From Alkalicoccus daliensis (GTDB taxonomy: Bacteria; Bacillota; Bacilli; Bacillales; Salisediminibacteriaceae), in NCBI RefSeq assembly GCF_900103955.1, contig NZ_FNIL01000009.1:62001-126000 (forward strand): a stretch of DNA of 64,000 bases, in the 5' to 3' direction. The translations under genes were made by a program, and so were the position numbers. Positions 27,518 through 36,003 of this stretch are shown in pieces. Each line of letters opens with the position of its first letter. Position 1 is the stretch's first letter. The notes under the pieces were generated by a model. The model was given only the letters and a program-made list of their open reading frames with translations. It was not told where the DNA came from and did not search any database.

Positions 27518-28893
27518 TGGCTGAGTTATTATTGTACACTTCATTATTTTTAATCTGGTTTATGCTTTTCTATCATATGTTTCTAATGCAGGGAGGCTAT
27601 CTTCATTTTCTGAAACATCCGGAAACAAAAAGAAAATGGGATCTTGAGCCCGGGGAGCTTCCAACATTTAGTATATTGATTCCTGCACATAATGAAGAAG
27701 TAGTCATCGAAAAAACGCTGCAAGCAATGACAGAACTGGATTACCCGAAAGAAAAGCTGGAAGTTATTTTAATAAATGATAACTCCAGTGATGCTACGGG
27801 GAAAATAGGAGAAGAATTTGCACGTGAATTTCCTTTTATAAAAGTACTTCATACAAAACCCCCGCATGCTGGAAAAGGGAAGTCCGGTGCATTGAATCAA
27901 GGTTTTAAAGTGTCTTCCGGGGAAATTATTGCTGTGTATGATGCTGATAATCTGCCAGAGCCTGAAGCGGCCTATAATTTGGCTCTTGGTTTGAATAAAG
28001 ATGAAAAAGCCGGTGCGGTTGTAGGGAAGTTCCGGGTATTGAACGCCAGGAAAAATATTTTGACCCGCATGATTAACGTAGAGACCCTCACTTTTCAATG
28101 GCTCGCGCAGGCCGGCAGATGGTTCTGGTTTAAAATGTGTACGATTCCTGGTACAAACTTTGCCATCCGCCGTTCGATTCTGGAAGAACTGGGCGGGTGG
28201 GATGAAAAGGCTTTGTCTGAAGATACGGAGCTCAGCTTTCGCGTATACAACCTCGGTTACTATATCCGATTTTTTCCGGAAGCAGTGACCTGGGAACAGG
28301 AACCGGAAAATCTAAAAGTCTGGTGGAAGCAGAGAACCCGCTGGGCACGGGGAAATGAGTATGTTATTGCTAAATATTTAATAGGATTCTTTAAGCTGAA
28401 AAATAAAAAAATAGGACTTGATCTCGCGTACTTCCTGTTCACTTATCTTCTGTTCTTTGGAGGCATTCTTATCTCTCATGCAATTTTCGTGACAAACATT
28501 TTCGTAGATCTAAACTTGACGATCGGCACTGTTTCCTACGTGCTGCTTATTACAGGATTCCTGCTGTTCGTAACGGAAGTACTGCTCGCATTGAGTATGG
28601 AAAAAGGACAGTTGACGATGAAAAATGCTGCAGTAGTAGTGCTTATGTATTTCACGTATTCTCAGCTTTGGGTAATTTTAGTAATGTATGCAACTTTCCT
28701 GGAAGCAAAACGAATGATCTTCCGTCAGGAAGTAAAGTGGTACAAAACGCAGCGGTTTCAGCAGAATAAGCCGGAAGAAAACATTACAGGACCAGTTTTA
28801 GTACCGGATCCTCCTTCTTCTGAACCAGATACTAAACCGCGGCCGGTGTTAGTTACGAGAAAAAAGAAGATGAAGGAGAGAAAAATCAAATGA
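27517..28893 (+). CDS. processive family 2 glycosyltransferase (YdaM-like)
   Basis: A 458-residue membrane glycosyltransferase. An N-terminal helix (about 3-24) precedes the GT-A domain: ILINDNSSD near 86, DxD as YDADN near 145, EDTELSFR near 237 and QRTRWARG near 274. These are the D, DxD, ED and Q(x)xRW residues of cellulose/chitin/PNAG-type processive synthases. Four further helices follow from about 306 to 395. It polymerises a beta-linked polysaccharide from a UDP-sugar and probably extrudes it. GTG start overlapping the DUF2334 stop; the next gene overlaps its end by four bases. Confidence 0.9.
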   Translation: MAELLLYTSLFLIWFMLFYHMFLMQGGYLHFLKHPETKRKWDLEPGELPTFSILIPAHNEEVVIEKTLQAMTELDYPKEKLEVILINDNSSDATGKIGEEFAREFPFIKVLHTKPPHAGKGKSGALNQGFKVSSGEIIAVYDADNLPEPEAAYNLALGLNKDEKAGAVVGKFRVLNARKNILTRMINVETLTFQWLAQAGRWFWFKMCTIPGTNFAIRRSILEELGGWDEKALSEDTELSFRVYNLGYYIRFFPEAVTWEQEPENLKVWWKQRTRWARGNEYVIAKYLIGFFKLKNKKIGLDLAYFLFTYLLFFGGILISHAIFVTNIFVDLNLTIGTVSYVLLITGFLLFVTEVLLALSMEKGQLTMKNAAVVVLMYFTYSQLWVILVMYATFLEAKRMIFRQEVKWYKTQRFQQNKPEENITGPVLVPDPPSSEPDTKPRPVLVTRKKKMKERKIK

Positions 28894-30038
28894 AGGTGAT
28901 GACTATATTTGGAACGCGGCCGGAAGGAATCAAGATGGCACCGGTGATTCAAGCTTTAAACCGGGATCCATTCATTGAGAGTGTTGCATTAAATACCGGT
29001 CAGCATAAAGAAATGCTGGATCAGGTGCTGGAACTGTTTCAGCTTGTTCCTGACTATAATTTACACATAATGAAGAATGGGCAAACGGTTGAGGAATTAA
29101 CGTCACGGCTCATTCAAACGGTAACGCCAATTATTCAAAAAGAAGCTCCTGACTTGGTACTCGTTCATGGAGACACGACTACTACCCTGGTAGGAGCGTA
29201 TACAGCCTTTCTTCAAAAAATACCAGTAGGACATGTGGAAGCAGGGCTTCGTACAGACAATAAATATTCTCCGTTTCCAGAAGAAATAAATCGTCAGCTT
29301 GTCGACAGGCTCGCTTCCTACCACTTTGCGGCTACGCCATCCAATAAGCAAAATTTAATCGATGAAAAAATAAATGCAGACCACATCATCGTCACAGGAA
29401 ATACGGTGATAGATGCCCTGCTGCAAATTACGGAGCAGCCGCATCTTTTTCCCGCAGCACTAAAGAAAATATTTAAAAGTGAAAAGAAAACAATACTGCT
29501 TACCACGCACAGAAGAGAGAATCTGAAGGACCTGCAATATGTTTATCGGGCAATTAACAGAATTGTAAAAGAAAATAAGGATGTACAAGTGGTGTTTCCA
29601 GTGCATAAAAATCCAAAAATCCGGGCAACTGTCCGCGCAGAAATTGGAGAGAATGAAAATATACATTTAATTGAACCGTTAGATTATCAGGATTTTGTAC
29701 ATGTTATGAAACAATCATATTTAGTGATTACTGATTCCGGCGGAATTCAGGAAGAGGCGCCGGGACTTGGCAAGCCGGTTCTTGTGGCTCGCAACACTAC
29801 GGAGCGTCCAGAGGGAGTAGAAGCTGGAACATTAAAACTGGTAGGGACCTCCGAAGAAAAAATTTACACAGAATGTACACGCCTGCTGGTAAATGAAACA
29901 GCCTACAAAAGTATGGCTGCGATCAGCAATCCGTTTGGAAATGGAGAAGCAGCAGCGCATATAGTTTCCTGCATTAAAAATAATATTTTTGAAAATATTT
30001 CTGAGGGTATGCTCGAAGAAACACTGGAACGTATTTAG
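28890..30038 (+). CDS. mnaA: UDP-N-acetylglucosamine 2-epimerase (non-hydrolysing)
   Basis: A 382-residue WecB/MnaA-type epimerase interconverting UDP-GlcNAc and UDP-ManNAc. Motifs: FGTRPEGIKMAPVI at 6-19, VHGDTTTT near 92, HVEAGLRT near 114, THRREN near 211 and DSGGIQEEAP near 282. Its place inside the operon suggests that the polymer made by the glycosyltransferase contains GlcNAc or ManNAc. The ATG overlaps the glycosyltransferase stop as ATGA. A second housekeeping mnaA elsewhere in the genome is likely but not visible here. Confidence 0.95.
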   Translation: MKVMTIFGTRPEGIKMAPVIQALNRDPFIESVALNTGQHKEMLDQVLELFQLVPDYNLHIMKNGQTVEELTSRLIQTVTPIIQKEAPDLVLVHGDTTTTLVGAYTAFLQKIPVGHVEAGLRTDNKYSPFPEEINRQLVDRLASYHFAATPSNKQNLIDEKINADHIIVTGNTVIDALLQITEQPHLFPAALKKIFKSEKKTILLTTHRRENLKDLQYVYRAINRIVKENKDVQVVFPVHKNPKIRATVRAEIGENENIHLIEPLDYQDFVHVMKQSYLVITDSGGIQEEAPGLGKPVLVARNTTERPEGVEAGTLKLVGTSEEKIYTECTRLLVNETAYKSMAAISNPFGNGEAAAHIVSCIKNNIFENISEGMLEETLERI

Positions 30039-30054
30039 GGTGGTGAAAATTCCG

Positions 30055-31161
30055 ATGAGTTATCTTTTGTTTGGGCTGCTTCTTCTGGCAGGGGTGCTTG
30101 TTATAATGTTTACACTGAATTCTCAGGCCTCTGAAGAAACTGCGCTGTCTACGCCGGCAACAGAAACTTTTATAAACACCTGGCTGAGAAATGATAATGA
30201 TACACTTGCCACCTATATTAAACCAGGGGAAGAACTGGATGAAGATCTTGTAAAAGGAAGAGAAGCGCTGGCGGAAACTCTTGGATTATGGATGGAATAT
30301 GCATTGGAAAAAGAAGATGAGACTATGTTTAAGGAAGCATACGACCAGCTGCATGAATATTTTTTGGAAAATGACGGTTTTATTAATTGGAAAATAACAG
30401 AAGAAGGAGAGAGCAGAATCTCTTCCAACGCCTTGATTGATGACATTCGTATAGCGGCTGCTTTAACTTATGCAGATGCAAAGTGGGTAGATGGTGCATA
30501 CCTGCAGACAGCGGAAAAGATCAGTAATTATTTAAATCAGCATAATGTAAGAGAGGGTATATTTACAGACTTTTATGAACGGAAAGATAAGTACGCAAGC
30601 AGTGTGATCACTCTTTCTTATATTGATGAGACTTCTCTTAACCTTCTGGTCCAAAAAGCAGGATTAAATCACACTGCAGCGGAAAATACGATAAAAGTGC
30701 TGCGGGAAGCGCCGATAGAAAACAGTTTCTACCCTAAATCCTATAATGTGGAGGAAAAAGAGTACGTCTTTGATGATGAAATAAATATAGTTGATCAGGC
30801 AATTACCGCATACCATCAAGGTGCAGCAGGAGAGCGTTCTGACTCACTTTTATCATTTATTAAAGAGGAGATGGCGGAGCGCGGGGCAGTGCATGGCATC
30901 TACGAAAGAGAAACAGAAGCACCGCTTGTAGACTATGAATCTCCAGCGATTTACGCCTATCTTATTATGTACTCGCTTAGGATAGACGAAGAAGGATTGG
31001 CAGAAGAAATTTATCACAGAATGAAGGAATTTCAAGTGTCAAAACGCAGAAGTGATTATTATGGGGGATACGGAGTCACAGACCAGGACACGCATATATT
31101 TGATAATATCAATCCGCTGATTGCGGAAGAAAAAATGAACACTGTCTCTGCAGAGAAATAG
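30055..31161 (+). CDS. exported glycoside-hydrolase-like protein (YdaJ/GH8-like)
   Basis: A 368-residue protein with one N-terminal hydrophobic helix (about 2-20), either signal peptide or anchor. The remainder is mostly helical and resembles an (alpha/alpha)6 barrel of the YdaJ/GH8 type. Candidate acids include Glu in WKITEEGESRISSNALIDD near 125-143 and the ALTYADAKW segment near 150. In known EPS loci such enzymes cut the growing polymer or act at the secretion stage. The ATG at 30055 follows AGGGTGG; the long upstream in-frame extension lies in the epimerase gene and is rejected. Family assignment is moderate. Confidence 0.7.
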   Translation: MSYLLFGLLLLAGVLVIMFTLNSQASEETALSTPATETFINTWLRNDNDTLATYIKPGEELDEDLVKGREALAETLGLWMEYALEKEDETMFKEAYDQLHEYFLENDGFINWKITEEGESRISSNALIDDIRIAAALTYADAKWVDGAYLQTAEKISNYLNQHNVREGIFTDFYERKDKYASSVITLSYIDETSLNLLVQKAGLNHTAAENTIKVLREAPIENSFYPKSYNVEEKEYVFDDEINIVDQAITAYHQGAAGERSDSLLSFIKEEMAERGAVHGIYERETEAPLVDYESPAIYAYLIMYSLRIDEEGLAEEIYHRMKEFQVSKRRSDYYGGYGVTDQDTHIFDNINPLIAEEKMNTVSAEK

Positions 31162-31489
31162 AATATAAGTAAGTGGAGGGCTTTCCGAAAATTTTTTTGG
31201 GAGCCTTCATTTTCGTTGAATTCTCTTTTCCATCGACTGCCATGAAAATATAAACTACATTGGTGAGTTCTATATGCCGCTGCGCTTATGGCAGAGGCAT
31301 ACCGGAGAGCTCGCGCTCGTTCTATTCTGCTAAACTTTTATGTGCAAGATAGCCTTGTATAAAACGTCGGTGAGAAAGGAAAACTCTCTGCTGATATAGA
31401 AGTTAGATTATACAGAAACTGCATTCAGATAGAGAAGCAACAGAACTGATTTCTATCAAGTGATATTGGCTGCAGCAGGGAGGCAGAGA
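31162..31489. other. 328-bp intergenic region after the exopolysaccharide operon
   Basis: Begins with a weak terminator-like hairpin at about 31176-31207 (GAGGGCTTTCC against GGGAGCCTTC, loop T-rich). The remainder has no gene or recognised element apart from the AGGGAGG ribosome binding site of the GrpB gene at its end. Confidence 0.5.
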
Positions 31490-32017
31490 ATGACAAGAAA
31501 AGTGGAAGTGGTGCCCTATAACTTGGGTTGGCCGAAAATATTTCAGGCAGAAGCGGCGGCGCTTTGGGAAGTTTTCGAAAGTGAAGCTGAAGAGATACAT
31601 CATATTGGCAGTACAGCGGTCCCCGGTATCACAGCTAAACCAATCATTGATATCATGCCCGCTGTGCGTGACCTTGCTGAAGTAGATAAAATGGAAAAAG
31701 AAATGAAAATGCTGGGCTATCAAATCTATGGGGAATATGGGATCGAAGAAAGACGTTTTTTTACAAAAGATATTTCAGGAGTTCGAACTTTTCACGTACA
31801 TGCTTTTTTGAAAGACAGTCTCCACTATCACCCGCACCTTGCTGTACGTGACTATTTAATTGCACATGAAGAAGCAAGACGCACCTATGGAAGTTTAAAA
31901 AGATCATTGGCATGGGAATACCCTAATAATGTGAACGCTTATGCAGAAGGAAAACACGCCTTTGTAAAAGAACTTGAAGACAGAGCAGTGCACTGGTACA
32001 GAAAACAGAGGAAATAA
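31490..32017 (+). CDS. GrpB family protein (nucleotidyltransferase fold)
   Basis: A 175-residue GrpB/UPF0157 protein. The nucleotidyltransferase-like core shows HHIGSTAVPGI near 39-49 and KPIIDIMPAV near 52-61. The C-terminal part has RTFHVHAF near 101 and the AHEEARRTYGSLKRSLA segment typical of the family. The function is unproven; the fold suggests nucleotide or coenzyme transfer. The ATG at 31490 follows AGGGAGG. Twenty bases separate it from the next gene, so cotranscription is likely. Confidence 0.88.
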   Translation: MTRKVEVVPYNLGWPKIFQAEAAALWEVFESEAEEIHHIGSTAVPGITAKPIIDIMPAVRDLAEVDKMEKEMKMLGYQIYGEYGIEERRFFTKDISGVRTFHVHAFLKDSLHYHPHLAVRDYLIAHEEARRTYGSLKRSLAWEYPNNVNAYAEGKHAFVKELEDRAVHWYRKQRK

Positions 32018-32036
32018 CAGAGAGGGTGAAAACGAC

Positions 32037-32681
32037 ATGCGTGTATTCGTAGTAGGAGCAAATGGACAAATAGGCAGGCATCTGGTAAAAATGCTGAAAG
32101 AAAGTGATCAGCACGATGTCCGCGCAATGGTAAGGAAAGAGGAACAGGCAGATGAATTTAAAGCAGATGGGATTGAAGCAGTGGTAGCCGACCTTGAAGG
32201 AGCAGTGAGTGATATTGCTGCCGCTGCCGACGGCTGTGATGCAATTGTATTTACTGCAGGATCAGGCGGAAGTACAGGACTCGATAAAACACTGCTGATT
32301 GACTTGGATGGAGCCGTAAAAACGATGGAAGCAGCTGAAGAAGCAGGGATTGCCCGGTTTGTAATGATCAGCGCCATTCAGGCAAATAACCGGGAAAACT
32401 GGAGCGAAAAAATCCGGCCTTATTTTGCAGCGAAGCATTATGCGGACCGGGAGCTGATGAACAGCAGTTTAACCTACACGATCATCCGCCCGGGCGGTCT
32501 GCTGAATGAGCCGGGCACCGGCAAAGTGAAAGCGGAGGCAAACCTGGAAAGAGACTCTATTCCACGGGAGGACGTCGCTGCTACAATTATGGCAGCATTG
32601 GATGAAGAAGCGACTTATAACAAAGGATTCGATCTTGTGTCCGGAGATGATACTCCTTCAGAAGCATTAAGTAAATTATAA
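32037..32681 (+). CDS. NAD(P)-binding oxidoreductase-like protein (atypical SDR)
   Basis: A 214-residue Rossmann protein with the dinucleotide loop GANGQIGRH at 7-15, GSGGSTGLDKT near 80 and the YADRELMNSSLTYTIIRPGGL region near 135-155. It matches the YhfK/NmrA-like atypical short-chain dehydrogenase group found in Bacillus, which binds NAD(P) but often lacks the catalytic Tyr-Lys pair. Substrate unknown. The ATG at 32037 follows AGAGGGTG. A terminator follows at once. Confidence 0.87.
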   Translation: MRVFVVGANGQIGRHLVKMLKESDQHDVRAMVRKEEQADEFKADGIEAVVADLEGAVSDIAAAADGCDAIVFTAGSGGSTGLDKTLLIDLDGAVKTMEAAEEAGIARFVMISAIQANNRENWSEKIRPYFAAKHYADRELMNSSLTYTIIRPGGLLNEPGTGKVKAEANLERDSIPREDVAATIMAALDEEATYNKGFDLVSGDDTPSEALSKL

Positions 32682-32682
32682 G

Positions 32683-32730
32683 AAAAAACTCCGATGCGGG
32701 GAATTACTCCTCCTGCCTCGGAGTTTTTTT
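32683..32730. terminator. bidirectional terminator between the SDR and nhaC genes
   Basis: An AAAAAACTCCGA arm pairs with TCGGAGTTTTTT. It spans the stop codon of the leftward nhaC gene and serves both directions. Confidence 0.8.
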
Positions 32731-34011
32731 ACGGAAGCTGCAGCCAAGAGTGATTATTGGCATGATCCAGAGAAATACAGCAAATGGAAGGTAATACAGC
32801 ACCGGCACGCCGACGATCGTGCTGCACAAAATTGCAAGCAGGCTCCATGGCACCAATCCGGCAAACATAACGGTGGAATCCGCGAGTATTCTGGAAAGAT
32901 ATTTTTGATGAAAATGTTTTTTCCAATGCGGCAGCAGAGAGCGTCCCATTAACAGAATGGGAAAAGACTGATTGGGAGAAACGAGAGACACTCCTGCTGC
33001 AACCCCGATTGTCTGCGCTGTGTTTACGGCAAGAGACGTGGTATTAGTGAAGACGCGTTCCAGCAATGGCTGCAGCATTTCCGTCTCTTCGATAATCTGG
33101 CAGTAGGCCCCTACGAGCAGAATGAACAGCACGAAAGGGAGCATATCAACGAGGCCGTTGAGCGTTCCGACTCCGCTGAAAGCTCCTGCAGCCCATGCCC
33201 CTGGGGAAACCCCGCGAAAAAGAAGTATAACTCCTGCAGCTGCAATCGCAGAAGAAAAACATACTTTCATGTCCTTTCCGAGAGAAATTAGACCGAGTAG
33301 CAGCAGCGGCGGAATAAAAGAAAATGCCAGAGAAGACCAGATAACTTCTTCTCCGCCATTGACCTGTCCTGCATCAGGACGAATAGTGAGATCTATGCAC
33401 AAGAAGATCAGCGTAACAGCAGCCATCCCTGCCAAAAGCGTAGGAATTATAGTCCGCAGGTGGTTTTGTATACTCAGTTCTGCAGAAAAAGCAAGCAGCT
33501 GAAAAGAGCTTGAAAGCGGGGAAGAGCGATCTCCGACAAACGCACCGGATACCAAAGCTCCCGCAACGACGGCTTCAGGAAGCTGCAGCGTTATACCTGC
33601 ACTCATTAATGGAATTCCTACGATACTAAGCGCTCCGACAGCGCTTCCTACTGTGATCGACATCACTGCTGTAATGAGAAAAGCTGCCGTTAAAAAGAAT
33701 TCAGGGGAAATAAAGTTTAAAAATAAGTTATTTAAATCATCTATTGTTCCTGCAAGTGCCCAGGTAGGAAGGAGAAGGCCGATGAATACAAGCAGCCATG
33801 CAACGTTGCGGTTCCGGTAAATCCCCTTTTTCACAGCGGCGATCAACTCAGTCCAGCGCACGTTCTTTCCAAGGGTAATCGTGATTAATGCACCAGTGCC
33901 GGGCAGCATTGCTGCTGCCAGCGGAAATCCTCCAGCGACCGCGCCCATTAATGGAAGCAGGGTCAGCAGAAAAATAAGCAGAATTTCTATGTAAGTAAAT
34001 GTTCTTCGCAT
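32704..34011 (-). CDS. Na+/H+ antiporter, NhaC family
   Basis: A 435-residue secondary transporter with about eleven or twelve helices. The family segment GALVSGAFVGDRSSPLSSS at about 153-171 carries the conserved Asp and is the best evidence. NhaC proteins exchange cytoplasmic Na+ (or malate/lactate in MleN relatives) for H+, serving pH homeostasis in alkaliphiles. The basic cytoplasmic C-terminus ends in RKKTPRQEE. It is monocistronic with its own upstream region shared divergently with the ABC-F leader. GGAG lies nine bases before the ATG. Confidence 0.88.
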   Translation of the reverse strand: MRRTFTYIEILLIFLLTLLPLMGAVAGGFPLAAAMLPGTGALITITLGKNVRWTELIAAVKKGIYRNRNVAWLLVFIGLLLPTWALAGTIDDLNNLFLNFISPEFFLTAAFLITAVMSITVGSAVGALSIVGIPLMSAGITLQLPEAVVAGALVSGAFVGDRSSPLSSSFQLLAFSAELSIQNHLRTIIPTLLAGMAAVTLIFLCIDLTIRPDAGQVNGGEEVIWSSLAFSFIPPLLLLGLISLGKDMKVCFSSAIAAAGVILLFRGVSPGAWAAGAFSGVGTLNGLVDMLPFVLFILLVGAYCQIIEETEMLQPLLERVFTNTTSLAVNTAQTIGVAAGVSLVSPNQSFPILLMGRSLLPHWKKHFHQKYLSRILADSTVMFAGLVPWSLLAILCSTIVGVPVLYYLPFAVFLWIMPIITLGCSFRKKTPRQEE

Positions 34012-34071
34012 CAGGCATCACTCCGGAAGTATTGTAGCATAGAGCGCGAAAGATGCCTACTGCAGGCCGGC

Positions 34072-34100
34072 TTGACAAAATTTGAAAAATTGGATATGTT
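34072..34100 (+). promoter_or_regulatory. promoter of the ABC-F leader transcript
   Basis: TTGACA at 34072-34077 and TATGTT at 34095-34100 are separated by 17 bases, giving a near-consensus housekeeping promoter. Transcription would start near 34107 and leave a leader of about 235 nt before the ABC-F gene. Confidence 0.75.
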
Positions 34101-34126
34101 AGCGTTACCAATTAGAGAAAGGGTGA

Positions 34127-34165
34127 ATGTGGGCCGATGAAGTACTAATCCTGTTATCGCACTGA
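34127..34165 (+). CDS. 12-codon leader peptide upstream of the ABC-F gene
   Basis: ATG preceded by AAAGGGTGA encodes MWADEVLILLSH and a stop. It starts about 20 nt into the predicted transcript and its codons overlap the 5' arms of the leader stem. Hydrophobic short leader peptides of this kind control several ribosome-protection and rRNA-methylase genes by drug-induced stalling. The spacing to the ribosome binding site is short. The coding call rests on position and context, not on homology. Confidence 0.5.
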   Translation: MWADEVLILLSH

Positions 34166-34294
34166 ACGAGAAAAGGAAGCAGACAAAGGTTTATTCAGTC
34201 TGCCTAAAACCGTTCAGAACAGGATCATCGGCACACGCATCTTTTTACGGATTATGGGGCTAGGCCCCAGTGTGTCTTCTTGTTCTGAATGATC
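34134..34294 (+). promoter_or_regulatory. attenuator-like structured leader of the ABC-F gene
   Basis: Four pairs of arms nest in order: CCGATGA/TCATCGG (34134/34225), ATCCTGTT/AACAGGAT (34148/34218), CTGAACG/CGTTCAG (34162/34211) and GCAGAC/GTCTGC (34179/34198). A downstream segment, TGTTCTGAATG at 34281-34291, can instead pair over 11 bp with CGTTCAGAACA at 34211-34221, freeing the leader-peptide region. A GGGGC/GCCCC hairpin lies between. A further CCAGG.AG/CTCCTGG hairpin stands at about 34300-34324, just before the ribosome binding site. The exclusive pairings are the signature of ribosome-mediated attenuation. Confidence 0.65.
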
Positions 34295-34341
34295 AGAGCC
34301 AGGGAGACTTTTTTGTGCTCCTGGAAAAAGGAGAGATAGAT

Positions 34342-35865
34342 ATGATGCTTGAAGCAAGTGGATTAAAGCAGGAAGTGAAGGGTAAAAAGCTGTTTTCGAT
34401 TGAAAGGCTGGAAATTCATGAAGGAGACAGAATCGGCCTGATTGGAGAAAACGGAAGTGGAAAAACAACTTTGATGCAGCTGCTGTCAGGGGAAAAAGAT
34501 GTGGAAGAGGGGAGCATTCACCGATACAGCTCCCACGGTTATCTGCCGCAGCTGAAAGAAACAGACAGTACGAAGAGCGGCGGAGAAATAACGCAGAAAT
34601 ATATTCAGGAAGCACTGCAGGTGGAAGCGGGAATATTATTTGCGGATGAGCCTACGACGAATCTGGACACAGCGCATATCAAATGGCTGGAAGAAAAACT
34701 GCAAAACTGGAAGGGTGCGCTCGTGCTGATTTCTCATGACAGAGCTTTTTTACATCATTTGTGCAGTAAAATATGGGCGCTGGAAGATGGCCGGCTGCAT
34801 ATTCATCCAGGAAGCTACAAGGATTATGAAGCATTTAAAAAGCAGAAAATGCAGGCACAGGAAAGAGATTACGAAAAATACAGAAGAGAGAAAAGACACC
34901 TCGAGCAGGCACTTCTGCAAAAGCAGGAGAGAGCAGCAAAGGTGACAAGCACGAAAAACGTAAGCCGCTCTGAAGCGAAAATTACCGGGGCAAAACCTTA
35001 TTTCGCAAAGAAACAGAAAAAAATGCAGCAGGTAGGAAAATCCATTGCTTCACGGATGGAGAAACTTCCGAAAGCCGAGAAACCGTGGCGGAAAAAAGAG
35101 TTGATAATGAGTGTCCCCGAAGCAGAAGGAAAACAGGGAAAACCTGCAGTAATTGTAGAAAAGAGCACCGCTGCAGCTGGAGCTAGACAGCTTTGGGAAA
35201 GCCGGCCGTTCGTTTTGAAATATGGAGACCATGCAGCTTTAAACGGAGAAAATGGCAGCGGAAAAACGACTTTTGTCCGCAGGTTGCTGAAAAAAGAAGG
35301 TATCCGCATACCTGCCTGGGTGAAAATAGGCTGCTTTCATCAAAATCTGGAGAATCTGCATTTGCATAAAACGATTCTGGAAAATGTGAATGAGTATGCA
35401 ATACAGTCGGAAACAACAATTCGTATTGTTTTAGCAAGGTTAGGTTTTCAAGGGGAGAAGGTTCATACGAAGGCCGGAGTGCTGAGCGGCGGGGAACGGG
35501 TGAAGCTGTCTTTTGCGAAAATTTTCACCTCTGATATAAATATGCTTGTGCTGGATGAGCCGACAAACTATCTGGATATCGAAGCAATGGAAGCACTGGA
35601 AAGCCTGCTTCAGGAGTACGAAGGCACTGTCCTGGTTATTTCCCACGACAGAAGTTTTATTGAGCAGGTGACGGATATTTCCATTGAAATTGCTGATGGG
35701 ATACTAAGGCTGAAGGAAGCAGAAGCGGTGGAAAGGAACGCGGAGAAGGAAGAAGCGATGGTGCTGGAAACAAAAATCAGCGAGGTGCTCAGCAGACTTA
35801 GTATTGAGCCCACACCGGAGCTGGAAAAAGAATTTCAGGAGCTGTTAAAAAAGAAAAATTCCTGA
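34342..35865 (+). CDS. ABC-F ribosome protection ATPase (antibiotic-resistance type)
   Basis: A 507-residue soluble protein with two ABC domains and no membrane segments. First site: Walker A GENGSGKT at 35-42, signature SGGE at 79-82, Walker B ILFADEP at 98-104. Second site: Walker A GENGSGKT at 302-309, LSGGE at 381-385, LVLDEPTN at 402-409. The interdomain linker (about 160-275) is highly basic and reaches into the peptidyl transferase region in the Vga/Lsa/VmlR/Msr group. The short first domain and this linker fit that group better than Uup or EttA. It would release lincosamide-, pleuromutilin- or streptogramin-type drugs from ribosomes. The regulated leader supports a drug-induced role. 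Which drugs is unknown. Confidence 0.88.
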   Translation: MMLEASGLKQEVKGKKLFSIERLEIHEGDRIGLIGENGSGKTTLMQLLSGEKDVEEGSIHRYSSHGYLPQLKETDSTKSGGEITQKYIQEALQVEAGILFADEPTTNLDTAHIKWLEEKLQNWKGALVLISHDRAFLHHLCSKIWALEDGRLHIHPGSYKDYEAFKKQKMQAQERDYEKYRREKRHLEQALLQKQERAAKVTSTKNVSRSEAKITGAKPYFAKKQKKMQQVGKSIASRMEKLPKAEKPWRKKELIMSVPEAEGKQGKPAVIVEKSTAAAGARQLWESRPFVLKYGDHAALNGENGSGKTTFVRRLLKKEGIRIPAWVKIGCFHQNLENLHLHKTILENVNEYAIQSETTIRIVLARLGFQGEKVHTKAGVLSGGERVKLSFAKIFTSDINMLVLDEPTNYLDIEAMEALESLLQEYEGTVLVISHDRSFIEQVTDISIEIADGILRLKEAEAVERNAEKEEAMVLETKISEVLSRLSIEPTPELEKEFQELLKKKNS

Positions 35866-36003
35866 ATTTCCTAATGGAACTTTTTTCAAACAAGTTCGTA
35901 AAGGAAAGCAGAGAAGCAGCACGAGAGAGTCAAACACCTTCTGATACTATTTAATAAAAATACAATGAAACAATGGTGCACACAGAGAAGGAGGATGACG
36001 CAG

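Noticed and set aside
34107-34341. T-box or ordinary metabolite riboswitch as explanation of the ABC-F leader
   Set aside because: No T-box sequence or known aptamer core is present; the structure begins within a short open frame, which fits attenuation better.
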